The position numbers and the translations under genes were made by a program. A stretch of DNA of 64,000 nucleotides from Zongyangia hominis (GTDB lineage Bacteria; Bacillota; Clostridia; Oscillospirales; Ruminococcaceae). The stretch lies in assembly GCF_014385095.1 (NCBI RefSeq), contig NZ_JACRTC010000001.1, positions 310,001 to 374,000 on the forward strand. The letters run 5' to 3'. The notes beneath the pieces are model-generated. The model saw only the letters and a list, made by a program, of their open reading frames with translations. It was not told where the DNA came from and did no database searches. Shown here piece by piece: positions 33,887 to 45,512 of this stretch (its first letter is position 1; each line of letters starts with the position of its first letter).

Positions 33887-35356
33887 TTACCCAATCTGAT
33901 AGATGATGAGGGTGGCATTGGCCGACCCGTTGGTGTTACCGACCAAGGAAACCGTTTCGTTGGAGCAGACGCCGAGGTAGAGCTGATCGCCCGCCGCAAG
34001 GGAGGCGGCAAAGCTTGCCGTTACATTGGCGCCGTTGAGAATCATGGGACGGTTGGAGAGCGGCATCACGCTGTCAGGCTGTGCGCCATGGGGCTCCAAG
34101 ACAGCCACACTGGCGTTGGCGTTGGCGCCGGCAGTGGGGGTGATGGAATAGGTGATGAAGAATAGGCCCTGCTTCTGGACGGTGATGGTGTGTCCATCCG
34201 CCTCCAAATTGACATAGTAGGGGGTATGAGCGGTCAGCTGGACCGGTGTGTATTTGCCTGTCGGGGCAAGGCACTGGGCGGTGGTGGATGCGAAATTGCA
34301 GGAAGCGGGATAGGGCATGGTTCCGGCAGGTCCTGTGGCACCAGTGGCGCCCGTTGCACCGGTTGCGCCCGTCGCACCTGTCGCGCCGGTAGCACCGCGG
34401 GGGATGGAGAAGTTGAGCAGTCCCTGGTTAGAATCGCCCACATCAGTGACGGCGGCGGAAGTGCCGGGCGCTGTGGTGGTTGTGCCATTGACCGCGATGT
34501 TGCGTCCCGCTACACCTGCAACGCCGGCGGGGCCGGTGGCACCAGTAGCGCCTGTCGCACCTGTCGCGCCTGTGGGACCCGTTGGACCTGTGGGACCCGT
34601 TGGACCTGTGGGACCAGTCGGGCCGGTAGGTCCTGTGGGGCCGGCAGGTCCAGTGGCTCCGGTCGCGCCGACAGTGCCCGCCGTACCGGTAGCGCCAGTG
34701 GCGCCGGTAGGCCCAGTGGGGCCGAGAAGGCCGGTGGCTCCGGTCGCGCCGACAACGCCTGGCGCACCTGTGGCGCCCGTGGGACCGGCAGGACCAGTTG
34801 CTCCACTGGGACCCGTCGGCCCGGTTGCACCGGTGGGACCGGTCGCTCCTCTGGGAATGGTGAAGTCGAGGATATGGTTATTTCCCACGGTAGTGTCTGT
34901 AACAGCGGCGGCTGTGCCAGGATTGCCGGTCGTGGTATTGCGGACGGTGAGGGAATCGGACGCGCCGGTGGGGCCTGTCGCACCCGTCGGGCCGGTAGGC
35001 CCTGTGGGCCCGGTTACGCCTGTGGCTCCCGTGGGCCCGGTTGCGCCAGTTGCACCGGAAGGTCCGGTTGCACCGACAGGGCCGACCGTACCAGTGACGC
35101 CGGTAGGTCCAGTGGCTCCCACCGGTCCTTGCGGACCAACGGGTCCCTGTGGGCCTTCAGGACCAGGCCAGCCCTGAATGCCGGTGGGTCCCATGGGGCC
35201 TACCGGTCCTCTCATTCCGGTGCAGCCTCTGGGCCCGGTAGGACCCTGGGGCCCGACAGGTCCTCTTGCTCCCATCGGCCCTCTTGGCCCCATGGGGCCG
35301 GTGGGCCCGGCACAGCAGCAATCAGCGCCAGAAGGACGGCAATTATTGTAGTTCAT
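33887..35356 (-). CDS. Collagen-like surface/exosporium protein 1
   Basis: 489 aa. A short N-terminus ([15 protein letters not shown]) is followed by Gly-X-Y triplets, largely GPTGATGPT type, over about residues 17-350. The triplets are broken twice by a non-collagen module of about 35 residues ([12 protein letters not shown]...ILDFTIPRG). The C-terminal 135 residues look like a beta jelly-roll (C1q/TNF-like) trimerisation domain. No signal peptide or LPXTG is present, as in BclA-type exosporium proteins. The ATG at 35356 is preceded by AAAGGATGAGATTCC. The many Thr in Y positions are likely glycosylation sites. Triplet number may be strain variable. Confidence 0.85.
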   Translation of the reverse strand: MNYNNCRPSGADCCCAGPTGPMGPRGPMGARGPVGPQGPTGPRGCTGMRGPVGPMGPTGIQGWPGPEGPQGPVGPQGPVGATGPTGVTGTVGPVGATGPSGATGATGPTGATGVTGPTGPTGPTGATGPTGASDSLTVRNTTTGNPGTAAAVTDTTVGNNHILDFTIPRGATGPTGATGPTGPSGATGPAGPTGATGAPGVVGATGATGLLGPTGPTGATGATGTAGTVGATGATGPAGPTGPTGPTGPTGPTGPTGPTGPTGATGATGATGATGPAGVAGVAGRNIAVNGTTTTAPGTSAAVTDVGDSNQGLLNFSIPRGATGATGATGATGATGATGATGPAGTMPYPASCNFASTTAQCLAPTGKYTPVQLTAHTPYYVNLEADGHTITVQKQGLFFITYSITPTAGANANASVAVLEPHGAQPDSVMPLSNRPMILNGANVTASFAASLAAGDQLYLGVCSNETVSLVGNTNGSANATLIIYQIG

Positions 35357-35404
35357 GGAATCTCATCCTTTGCATGGCAAATTTATGGGAAGATTCCCAC
35401 AGCC

Positions 35405-35414
35405 CAGTATATGT
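35405..35414 (-). promoter_or_regulatory. Sporulation-sigma-like -10 box of collagen-like gene 1
   Basis: CATATACTGG on the minus strand, 48 bases before the ATG. It resembles the CATA-type -10 of sigma-E/sigma-K; the same ten bases at nearly the same distance precede collagen-like gene 2. No convincing shared -35 was found. Confidence 0.5.
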
Positions 35415-35420
35415 AAAAAG

Positions 35421-35453
35421 ATAGGGCGGCGCTACAAAAGCGCCGCCCTATCA
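35421..35453 (-). terminator. Terminator of collagen-like gene 2
   Basis: GATAGGGCGGCGC (35421-35433) pairs perfectly with 35441-35453 and is followed on the minus strand by TTTTT. Confidence 0.85.
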
Positions 35454-35463
35454 AGAGTTTATG

Positions 35464-37152
35464 CTACATAGTTGTTCTGGTTGTTGCAGTTTCGTCACCC
35501 AAACGGACGACGGTCAAGGCAAGATCCTCAAACCGGAAGCCATCGTTATCAACAATGACCTCAAGGTAGACAGGAGCGTTGCTGACAGCAAAAGGAGCAC
35601 TGAAAGAGATGGTTGCCATTTCGCAGGAGGCGGAGAAAGTATGGTGGGCAATGGCGCCAAGAACCGGAGTGTTCACCATATTTAAGCGGACCCCCACCGA
35701 GGCGGGAATAGCGGTTCCGGAAGCGGGCCGTACCGAGCTGTGGAAGGTGGCCTGGTAGATGCCGGGCTGATGGATCTCCACCCGGGACGAACCTGCATGA
35801 TGGGTGATGGAATCGCCGGAAACCAGCGGCGTCTTATTAAAGACGAGCGCATCGCATGCGGCGGGCATCTGACAGCCGTAATCGACGATGGACAGTACGT
35901 CGGGAGTACAGCAGCCGCCCGCGTCACCGCGAGGGATGACAAAATTGAAGATGGCATCTTCATTCGTACCGGAGTTGGTCACTTCCGCCATGGTACCCGG
36001 TTCGCCGGTGATGACGGAACCCACCCGGATGGTAGCGGCACTGCCGGTGGGGCCGGTATGGCCCGTGGCGCCAGTGACACAAGGGCCCGTTGCGCCGGTT
36101 GCACCGGTAGGACCAGTGGCGCCGGTGGGGCCGGTATGGCCTGTGGCGCCAGTGACACAAGGACCGGTTGCACCGGTGGCTCCCGTAGGACCGGTGGGGC
36201 CAGTCATTCCAGTGGCACCTGTTGCTCCAGTGGCGCCGGTTGCCCCAATGCCAGTGGCGCCGGTCGGGCCTGTGGGGCCTGTCACGCCGGAGACGCCTTG
36301 CACGCCGGTAGCTCCCGTAGGACCTGTTGCGCCGGTCGCACCGGTGACGCCTTGTACGCCAGCGGGACCTTGCAGGCCTGTGGCTCCAGTGGCGCCGGTG
36401 GCTCCCGTAGAACCTGTGGGACCCGTGGGTCCAGTGGGGCCCGTGGGACCCGTCGGCCCAGTTGCGCCAGTGATGCCGATTGTACCGGTGGCGCCTGTTG
36501 CACCAGTGACGCCGGTTGCGCCTTGTAAGCCGGTGGGGCCTTGGAGGCCAGTCGCACCAGTTGCTCCAGTGGCGCCCTGAGAACCGGTGGCGCCGGTGGC
36601 ACCTATGGGGCCAACCAGACCTTGCAGCCCTTGGGGGCCGGTAGCACCGGTGGCACCGCTCGGGCCGGTGGCACCGCGGGGAATGACAAAGTCCAGTACA
36701 TGGTTGGGTTCTCCAGTGGCGTCAATAACCGCGGCGGCTTGCCCCGGTTCAGCGGTGGTGGTGCTTCGGACAAAAATAGTTTCAGACGGCCCAATAGTTC
36801 CGGCAGGACCGGTTGCGCCGGTGGGACCCGTGGGACCGGTTGCGCCGGTAGGACCGGTGGGACCGGTGGGACCCTGTGCTCCGATGGCACCGGGGATACC
36901 CTGGAAACCCTGAGGTCCGGTTGCACCGGTGGGGCCGGTAGCGCCGATTGCCCCTGCGGTACCAGGCACACCGGCAGGGCCCTGCGGGCCAATGGGGCCT
37001 TGAGGGCCGGTTGCTCCCGGCCACCCCTGCAGGCCGGTGGGACCCATAGGACCCCGCGGTCCGGCTGGGCCGGGGCAGCCTCTAGGACCCTGGGGACCGG
37101 TGGGGCCGGGGCAGCAGCAATTCGGGTTGGCGCGATTTATAAAATTATCCAT
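35464..37152 (-). CDS. Collagen-like surface/exosporium protein 2
   Basis: 562 aa from ATG 37152 ([19 protein letters not shown]); AAAGGA lies 8 bases upstream, while the open frame runs 28 codons further without support. Gly-X-Y triplets fill about residues 15-405, again interrupted by PG-rich modules ending in FVIPRG. Within the triplets a segment containing [15 protein letters not shown] occurs twice in tandem. The C-terminal 140 residues form a predicted beta-rich head domain different in sequence from protein 1. No signal peptide or anchor is seen. Most likely a trimeric glycoprotein fibre on the spore surface, transcribed separately from its neighbour. Confidence 0.85.
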   Translation of the reverse strand: MDNFINRANPNCCCPGPTGPQGPRGCPGPAGPRGPMGPTGLQGWPGATGPQGPIGPQGPAGVPGTAGAIGATGPTGATGPQGFQGIPGAIGAQGPTGPTGPTGATGPTGPTGATGPAGTIGPSETIFVRSTTTAEPGQAAAVIDATGEPNHVLDFVIPRGATGPSGATGATGPQGLQGLVGPIGATGATGSQGATGATGATGLQGPTGLQGATGVTGATGATGTIGITGATGPTGPTGPTGPTGPTGSTGATGATGATGLQGPAGVQGVTGATGATGPTGATGVQGVSGVTGPTGPTGATGIGATGATGATGATGMTGPTGPTGATGATGPCVTGATGHTGPTGATGPTGATGATGPCVTGATGHTGPTGSAATIRVGSVITGEPGTMAEVTNSGTNEDAIFNFVIPRGDAGGCCTPDVLSIVDYGCQMPAACDALVFNKTPLVSGDSITHHAGSSRVEIHQPGIYQATFHSSVRPASGTAIPASVGVRLNMVNTPVLGAIAHHTFSASCEMATISFSAPFAVSNAPVYLEVIVDNDGFRFEDLALTVVRLGDETATTRTTM

Positions 37153-37199
37153 GGAATTCATCCTTTGTTTCAGTGAAGTGAGGAGATGTCCTCCAATGA

Positions 37200-37209
37200 C
37201 CAGTATATG
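37200..37209 (-). promoter_or_regulatory. Sporulation-sigma-like -10 box of collagen-like gene 2
   Basis: CATATACTGG on the minus strand 47 bases before the ATG, identical to the box before collagen-like gene 1. An AC dinucleotide 16 bases upstream would fit sigma-K. Confidence 0.5.
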
Positions 37210-37335
37210 CCTGTCTGCCGGACATGTCACAAGCATATGAGGCAGAGCGAGAAAAAAATTGGGAGTGCATCCTGACTGCTGGGCTTTCGCGGCAGAGCCG
37301 CAAGGTTATTTTTTCTGAATTCCTGGACAGGCTAC

Positions 37336-37364
37336 TTGTGAGAAGGTCGCGTTTGTACTATAAT
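37336..37364 (+). promoter_or_regulatory. Promoter of the asnS-lar operon
   Basis: TTGTGA (37336-37341), 17-base spacer, TATAAT (37359-37364). Transcription would begin near 37371, which excludes the in-frame ATG at 37366 as the asnS start. Confidence 0.7.
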
Positions 37365-37425
37365 AATGAATATTGTGGCGGAAACGCCGGACAACAGAGA
37401 TAGAATGTTGGGGGTCATTGTTACC

Positions 37426-38820
<1,395 letters not shown>

Positions 38821-39618
38821 TGAACCATCCATTAGAACAAAGACTTGCACAGCTCGGGAAAGACGGGCTGTGCATTGCTTTTTCCGGGGGAGTGGACAGC
38901 GCGCTGTTGGTGGGAATCGCGGCCCGGCTGCCGGTGCGGGTCCACGCCGTCACCTTCTCCACCCGCCTGCACCCCCAGGCGGATATCGACGCGGCCCGCG
39001 CATTTGCCAAGGAGCGGGGGATTACCCACGCGGTGTTGGAAATCGACGAGCTAGAAGACGAGCGTATCCTCATGAACCCGCCCGAGCGGTGTTATCTGTG
39101 CAAGTCCCTTCTTTTTAGAAAGCTCAAATCCTACGCCCAGCGGGAAGGGCTGGGAGCGGTCATCGACGGCACCAACGCCGACGATCTCACGGAATACCGT
39201 CCAGGGCTCAAAGCCCTCCAGGAGCTTTCCATCCTAAGCCCATTGGCGGAGCTTCACATCGGCAAGGGTGAGGTGCGGCGGCTGGCGCGGGTGATGGGGC
39301 TCGAGGTAGCGGAAAAGCCGTCCTCGCCCTGTCTCGCCACCCGGCTGCCCTACGGGACCCCCATCACCATGGAGGCCCTCCACCGCATCGAGGCGGGAGA
39401 GGCTCTTCTCAGAGAGATGGGCTTTGCCCAGTGCCGGCTGCGTCTGCACGGGGAGATCGCAAGAATTGAAATTCCGCTGACCGACTTTCCGGCCTTTTTA
39501 AAACGACGGGAGGAGATCGTGGAGTCCCTGCGGGGCCTTGGCATCGGGTATGTCACCCTGGATATGGAGGGCTTTCGCTCGGGAAGCATGGACATTCGTT
39601 TAAATAGGAGGAAGCGCA

Positions 39619-40376
<758 letters not shown>

Positions 40377-40380
<4 letters not shown>

Positions 40381-41861
40381 AGGAGCTTTATTTGGAATGC
40401 CAAAGCGGCATCAGCGGCGATATGACGGTGGCGGCCTTACTCGACCTGGGGGCCGATGAAGGCGTTTTGCGCCGGGGGCTCGCGAGCCTTTCGGTGGACG
40501 GCTACGCCCTCCGGATTTCACGGGTCAAAAAGCAGGGCATCGAGGCGGCGGACTTCGACGTTATTTTGGAGGAGGGGGAGCACCCTCACGGACACGTCCA
40601 CCACGTGGAAAGGCACATCCACGGGCAGGCCCACAGCTATGAAGCACCCCATGGAGAGGATGTCCATCCTCACGAGGCGGCACACGGCCATGAAGACCAC
40701 AGCTACGAAGCACCCCATGGAGAAAATATCCATCCTTACGAGGCGGCGCACGGCCATGAAGACCATAGCCACGGAGAATCCCACAGCCATGGGGAAGACC
40801 GCCTCTTCGCCGATGGGGGACACCACCATTCCCACGGGGAAGAAGGCGTCCACGTCCATGCGGGCCATGAGCATGGACATACGCACCCTCATTCCCATGT
40901 CCACCGGGGACTTGCCGACATCTTAGCGATTATTGAGGGCGGGGATCTATCCTGCCGGGCCAAGGCGCTGGCGGCGAAGATCTTTCATATTGTGGCCCAG
41001 GCGGAGAGCAAGGCCCACGGCATGCCGGTGGAAGAAGTCCATTTTCACGAGGTGGGGGCGGTGGATTCCATTGTGGACATTGTGGGCGCTGCCATCTGCT
41101 TGGATAACCTGGATATCGGACGAGTTTGGTGCTCCCCGCTATGCGAGGGGACGGGAACGGTCCGCTGCGCCCACGGCATTATGCCGGTTCCGGCGCCGGC
41201 CACCGCCAACATCCTGGCCGAACACCACATTCCGGTGCGTTTGACCGATACCGAGGGCGAAAGAGTCACCCCCACCGGCGCCGCCATTGTGGCCGCCGTT
41301 ACCGATCACTTCGGCGCGCCCGCGTACATGCGGGTGAAGAAGGTGGGGCTGGGCGCCGGAAAGCGGGACTATCCGGCGGCTAACCTTTTGCGCGCCTACC
41401 TCATCGAAAGCGGGGAAGAGGATGCCTATCACGATGAGGTGGAGGTCATCACCACCGATTTAGACGACATGACCGGGGAGCAGATGGGCTACGCCATGGA
41501 GCGCCTTTTTGCCGCGGGGGCGAAGGACGTCCACTACACGCCGGTGTTTATGAAGAAAAACCGGCCGGGCTATTGCCTGACCGTGCTGTGCGCGCCGGAG
41601 CTTCATGAAGAGTGCATCCGGGAAATATTCAAAAACACCAGCGCCATTGGTGTGCGCCATGTCCTGCAAAAACGCACGAAAATGAAAAGAGACTTGCAAG
41701 ATGTGGAGACAAAATTGGGCAACATCACGATAAAGCGCTGTGAATATGGGGAAATCAGCAAGGAAACGGTGGAATACGAGAGCGCAAAAAAGTTAGCGGA
41801 TGCAAAAAATATTCCGTTGGATGAGGTGTTCCGGGTGGCAAAATCAGAACCGTTGGCATAA
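40377..41861 (+). CDS. larC: LarC, nickel insertion cyclometallase with a His-rich segment
   Basis: 494 aa in one continuous frame, whereas Lactiplantibacillus larC is read as LarC1/LarC2 with a programmed frameshift. LarC inserts nickel into the bis-thiocarboxylate pincer nucleotide using CTP. The start MKELYLECQSGISGDM and the later VEEVHFHEVGAVDSIVDI and GTGTVRCAHGIMPVPAPAT are family hallmarks; TTDLDDMTGEQMGYAMERL opens the C-terminal half. Residues about 66-180 are extremely His-rich (repeated HGHED, HSHGE), with a 22-residue unit in tandem, probably a nickel store. No LarA-type racemase using the cofactor is in the window. Confidence 0.92.
40632..40763 (+). repeat. 66-bp in-frame tandem repeat in larC
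   Basis: Units 40632-40697 and 40698-40763 encode near-identical 22-residue His-rich blocks beginning HSYEAPHGE and ending HGHED; a shorter HSHGESHSHGED copy follows. Only a handful of bases differ between the two full units, suggesting a recent duplication. Confidence 0.85.
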
Positions 41862-41886
41862 AATATGCAAGAATCAAAAATATTAC

Positions 41887-41915
41887 TTGCAAAAATATAA
41901 TTTCTGTATTATTAT
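41887..41915 (+). promoter_or_regulatory. Promoter of the aminotransferase gene
   Basis: TTGCAA (41887-41892), 17-base spacer, TATTAT (41910-41915), between larC and the aminotransferase. Confidence 0.65.
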
Positions 41916-41961
41916 AGGGAGCGTAAGGAAATAGCACAACTGCTGATTTGGGAGGAACATC

Positions 41962-43278
41962 ATGTCATCATACAGCTTTTTGTCAAAGGATGAGCTTGCC
42001 GAGTTGCAAAAAGAACTGCAGGCCAAATATGCTAAGTTCAAATCCATGAATCTGAAATTGGATATGTCCCGCGGTAAACCGGGCAGCGATCAACTGGACC
42101 TGTGCATGGGAATGCTGGACGTATTGGACAGCAATTCCATTCTCAAGTCTCAAAACGGCTTAGACTGCCGCAATTATGGAATGTTGGACGGTCTTCCTGA
42201 GACCAAAGAGCTTTTTGCGGAGCTTTTGGGACTGCGTCCAGAGCAGATTATCGTGGGGGGCAACTCCAGCCTGAGCCTCATGTATGATATGGTAGCGCGG
42301 TCCATGACCCATCCCACCGTAGAAGGCATGAAGCCGTGGGGAAAATACGAGAAGATCAAATTTCTCTGTCCCGCGCCGGGCTATGACCGTCACTTTGCGG
42401 TGACCGAGTTTTTCGGCGTGGAGCTCGTCACCGTGCCCATGACCCCGGCAGGCCCGGACATGGATGTGGTGGAAGAGCTCGTCAGCAGTGACGAGACCAT
42501 CAAGGGCATCTGGTGCGTACCCAAGTATTCCAACCCCCAGGGTTATACCTACTCGGACGAAACGGTCCGCCGTTTTGCGGCGCTGCGTCCCGCGGCCAAG
42601 GATTTCCGCATCTTCTGGGATAACGCCTACTGTGTCCACGATCTGTATGAGGAGGGCGACAAGCTCCTCAACATCATGGAGGAATGTGAGAAATTAGGCA
42701 GTGAGGACATGGTGTACATCTTCGCTTCCACCTCCAAGATCAGCTTCTCCGGCGCCGGGGTGGCGGTCATCGGCGCTTCTGAGCATAACATCGCCCGCAT
42801 CAAAAAGCAGATGACCATCCAGACCATCGGCTACGATAAAATCAACATGCTGCGCCACGCCCTGTATTTCAAAAACGCGGACGGCGTCCGCGCTCATATG
42901 AAAAAGCACGCGGCGATTCTTGCCCCCAAGTTTCAGCTGGTGGACGACATGTTCACATCCCATCTGGAGGGCAAAGGCATCGCCAAATGGACCAAGCCGA
43001 AGGGCGGCTATTTCATCGCGGTGGATGTGCTCCCCGGATGTGCCAAGCGGGTGGTGGCCCTGTGCAAGGAGGCCGGCGTTATCATGACCTCGGCAGGCGC
43101 GACCTTCCCCTACGGAAAGGATCCCGAGGACCGCAACATCCGCATTGCGCCCACTTATCCTCCCATGGAGGAGCTGAAACAGGCGGCGGAGCTCTTCTGC
43201 CTGTGCGTGGAGCTCGTCAGTGTGGAAAAATTGCTCGCTGAAAAAACGAGCAACGAAAAGGTTAAAATGTTCGCATAA
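41962..43278 (+). CDS. Class I PLP-dependent aminotransferase, aspartate aminotransferase-like
   Basis: 438 aa. PLP enzyme of fold type I; the early LDMSRGKPGSDQLDL motif marks the subgroup Ic aspartate aminotransferases of Gram-positives. The PLP-binding Lys is Lys259 in STSKISFSGAG, and the preceding FWDNAYCVHDL (Asp and Tyr near the cofactor) and PKYSNPQGYTYS (Asn) motifs are intact. It probably interconverts aspartate and oxaloacetate, though specificity within class I is hard to read. GGAGG precedes the ATG, with its own promoter and terminator, so monocistronic. Confidence 0.88.
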   Translation: MSSYSFLSKDELAELQKELQAKYAKFKSMNLKLDMSRGKPGSDQLDLCMGMLDVLDSNSILKSQNGLDCRNYGMLDGLPETKELFAELLGLRPEQIIVGGNSSLSLMYDMVARSMTHPTVEGMKPWGKYEKIKFLCPAPGYDRHFAVTEFFGVELVTVPMTPAGPDMDVVEELVSSDETIKGIWCVPKYSNPQGYTYSDETVRRFAALRPAAKDFRIFWDNAYCVHDLYEEGDKLLNIMEECEKLGSEDMVYIFASTSKISFSGAGVAVIGASEHNIARIKKQMTIQTIGYDKINMLRHALYFKNADGVRAHMKKHAAILAPKFQLVDDMFTSHLEGKGIAKWTKPKGGYFIAVDVLPGCAKRVVALCKEAGVIMTSAGATFPYGKDPEDRNIRIAPTYPPMEELKQAAELFCLCVELVSVEKLLAEKTSNEKVKMFA

Positions 43279-43290
43279 TCTCTGTTTCAT

Positions 43291-43322
43291 AACAGGGGAT
43301 GAAATTCATCCCCTGTTTTTTT
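43291..43322 (+). terminator. Aminotransferase terminator
   Basis: AACAGGGGATGA (43291-43302) pairs with TCATCCCCTGTT (43306-43317), followed by a long T run. Confidence 0.9.
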
Positions 43323-43373
43323 GTTTTTCTCAAAAAGGGACGGGATAAATTGGCAAAATGCGTCAATTTTTGT

Positions 43374-43401
43374 TTGAAGGAGGGCCTGGGTGTGGTATAA
43401 T
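43374..43401 (+). promoter_or_regulatory. purB promoter
   Basis: TTGAAG (43374-43379), 16-base spacer, TATAAT (43396-43401); the transcript would start near 43408 and carry a leader of about 150 bases. Confidence 0.6.
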
Positions 43402-43420
43402 GAAAAATAGCTTTTGGCAT

Positions 43421-43535
43421 TTAACGATTGAGGGGCAAAGCGCATAGCGCGAGCTCAAAATCGCTTTTTCGGCCGTCCATCGGCCAGACCAACTTGTATG
43501 CAAATGAGTCTGGTTTTCCTAACCAGGGCCGTTAA
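43421..43535 (+). ncRNA. Structured purB leader, unassigned cis-regulatory RNA candidate
   Basis: Hand folding gives a closed multibranch structure. TTAACG (43421-43426) pairs with CGTTAA (43530-43535). Inside are a GAT-TGAG/CTCA-ATC stem enclosing GCGC-ATA-GCGC, a GGCCG/CGGCC hairpin with a 5-base loop (43471-43485), and CAGAC/GTCTG (43485-43512). An alternative hairpin CTGGTT/AACCAG (43510-43526) competes with the last one. I did not recognise a purine, PRPP, ZTP or T-box consensus. No T run follows, so control, if any, would be translational. Confidence 0.4.
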
Positions 43536-43561
43536 TTATATTTAAATTTGGAGGGATCGTT

Positions 43562-44992
43562 TTGAATAACAGCTATGAGAGTCCATTTTGCACCCGGTAT
43601 GCCAGCCCCGAGATGCAGTATCTGTTTTCCGCGGATAAAAAGTTTACCACCTGGCGCAGGCTTTGGATTTCGTTGGCCAAAGCGGAAATGGAGCTGGGGC
43701 TTCCCATCACCCAAGAGCAGATCGACGAACTGACCGCCCACCAGGACGACGTCAACTACGACGTGGCCCGGGAGAGGGAGAAGGCGTGCCGTCACGACGT
43801 CATGTCCCATGTCTATGCCTACGGCGTCCAGTGCCCCAAAGCGGAGCCCATCATCCACCTGGGTGCTACCTCCTGCTATGTGGGGGACAACACCGATGTG
43901 ATCATCCTGCGGGACGCCCTGCGTCTGGTGGCCAAAAAGCTGGCCAACGTCATCGCTTTGCTTAGGGATTTTGCCGTCCAATATAAGGACATGCCCGCCC
44001 TCGCCTATACCCATCTGCAACCCGCACAGTTGACCACCGTGGGCAAGCGCGCCACTTTGTGGATGAACGAACTGCTCATGGACCTCAAAGAGGTGGAGTA
44101 CCGCGTTTCCACCCTGCAGATGCTGGGCTCCAAAGGAACCACCGGCACCCAGGCCAGCTTTGTGGAGCTTTTCGAGGGTGACGATGAGAAGATCAAAGCC
44201 CTGGAAGAGAAGATTGCCAAGGACTTCGAATTTGACAGCGTGGTCCCCGTCTCGGGCCAGACCTATTCGAGAAAGGTGGACGCCAATGTATTGGCGACCC
44301 TCTCCGGCATCGCCCAGTCCTGCAGCAAATTCGCCAACGACCTGCGGATTCTCCAGAACTTTAAGGAGATGGAGGAGCCCTTTGAGAAAAACCAGATCGG
44401 TTCTTCCGCCATGCCCTACAAACGCAACCCCATGCGCAGCGAGCGCATCTGCGCGCTGGCCCGGTATGTGATGGTGGACAGCCTTAACCCGGCCTTCACC
44501 TCGGCCACCCAGTGGTTTGAGCGCACCCTGGACGACTCGGCCAACAAGCGCATCGCCGTGGCGGAAGCCTTCCTAGGTGTGGACGCTATCCTCAACATCA
44601 TGATTAACGTCTGCGACGGCTTGGTGGTCTATCCCAAGGTGGTGGAGCAGCGGGTGATGAAGGAGCTTCCCTTCATGGCCACCGAGAACATCATGATGAG
44701 CGCCGTCAAAAAGGGCGGGGACCGCCAGCAGCTCCACGAAAAGTTGCGGGTTCACTCCATCGCGGCGGCCAAGGTGGTCAAGGAAGAGGGCGGAGAGAAC
44801 GATTTGATCGACCGCGTCTGCGCCGACCCCGACTTCCAGCTCAAAAAAGAGGAGATCAATGCCATCCTGCAGCCGAAAAACTTCACGGGCCGGGCGCCCA
44901 AGCAGGTGGAGGAGTTTGTCGCTTCGCAGGTCAACCCGGCTCTGGAGCGCTATCAGGATATGTTGGGCGAAAAGGTCAGCCTTTCGGTCTAA
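43562..44992 (+). CDS. purB: Adenylosuccinate lyase
   Basis: 476 aa, TTG start at 43562 with GGAGGG 6 bases upstream. Cleaves SAICAR to AICAR and adenylosuccinate to AMP in purine synthesis. Fumarase/aspartase-fold signature GSSAMPYKRNPMRSERI is present near residue 280, with the catalytic His in YTHLQPAQLTTVGKR and the conserved HLGATSCYVGDN stretch. Length and the all-helical C-terminus fit the clade of longer clostridial/eukaryotic-type enzymes. No other pur gene is adjacent. The 150-base structured leader may regulate it. Confidence 0.93.
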   Translation: MNNSYESPFCTRYASPEMQYLFSADKKFTTWRRLWISLAKAEMELGLPITQEQIDELTAHQDDVNYDVAREREKACRHDVMSHVYAYGVQCPKAEPIIHLGATSCYVGDNTDVIILRDALRLVAKKLANVIALLRDFAVQYKDMPALAYTHLQPAQLTTVGKRATLWMNELLMDLKEVEYRVSTLQMLGSKGTTGTQASFVELFEGDDEKIKALEEKIAKDFEFDSVVPVSGQTYSRKVDANVLATLSGIAQSCSKFANDLRILQNFKEMEEPFEKNQIGSSAMPYKRNPMRSERICALARYVMVDSLNPAFTSATQWFERTLDDSANKRIAVAEAFLGVDAILNIMINVCDGLVVYPKVVEQRVMKELPFMATENIMMSAVKKGGDRQQLHEKLRVHSIAAAKVVKEEGGENDLIDRVCADPDFQLKKEEINAILQPKNFTGRAPKQVEEFVASQVNPALERYQDMLGEKVSLSV

Positions 44993-45015
44993 AGCCTGAC
45001 TAACGGGCTACTCTA

Positions 45016-45225
45016 GACGCGTCATCCCGCCACCTGCCGGTGGAGGGCATCGCGCTGTAGCAACATTCGGGTTCTAAGCGCGTGTGACGTGACGGCGTTA
45101 GAGATAAGCCTAGGACGCGTCGTCCCGCCACCTGCCGGTGGAGGGCATCGCGCTGTGGCAATATTCGAGTTCTAAGCGCGTGTGGCGCGGCAGGGTCACG
45201 GATAAGCCCTGACCGCGTCGTCCCG
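45016..45225. repeat. 98-bp tandem direct repeat, about 2.1 copies
   Basis: Copies begin at 45016, 45114 and (partial) 45211 with GACGCGTC-TCCCG; the two full units are highly similar. Each full unit contains the small hairpin CCACC-TGCC-GGTGG and ends in GATAAGCC. A separate hairpin with a GAAA tetraloop lies at 45239-45260. The only long frame across it, on the minus strand, simply repeats with the DNA and has no ribosome binding site. The rest of the 44993-45512 gap holds only the secD promoter. Confidence 0.8.
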
Positions 45226-45310
45226 TCCCGGCAGGGACTTTTATTGCGAAAGCAATAAAATTGGGGAGAAAAATTTGGATTCCCCAAGGTATGACAAAAC
45301 CTTGAATCGT

Positions 45311-45339
45311 TTGACTTTTATTGCGTGAAACGATATAAT
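45311..45339 (+). promoter_or_regulatory. secD-secF promoter
   Basis: TTGACT (45311-45316), 17-base spacer, TATAAT (45334-45339); about 170 bases of leader precede secD. Confidence 0.8.
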
Positions 45340-45512
45340 AATCTCTATCAGTGTTTAAACATAAGAATCTGTTATTTTCTCATCAATTGTCGGGAGAAGA
45401 GGAAAAGCATGTGCTGTCTTTTGGTGGAAAGTGACAGATTGATCATAGGACATTCCTCTATGTGAGGAGGGTCCCGCGTGTTTAGACGAAAGTAAAGTTG
45501 GAGGAAAGGTAA

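Noticed and set aside
34190-35416. 408-codon open frame antisense to collagen-like gene 1
   Set aside because: It is a by-product of the Gly-X-Y codon periodicity; the frame is a monotonous Gly/Ala/Thr/Cys/Arg mix with no ribosome site. Similar frames lie opposite collagen-like gene 2.
45016-45225. CRISPR array
   Set aside because: Units are 98 bp and contiguous with no unique spacers, and no cas genes are near.
45000-45287. 95-codon minus-strand frame in the 98-bp repeat
   Set aside because: The encoded sequence simply repeats with the DNA, is basic and disordered, and has no ribosome site.
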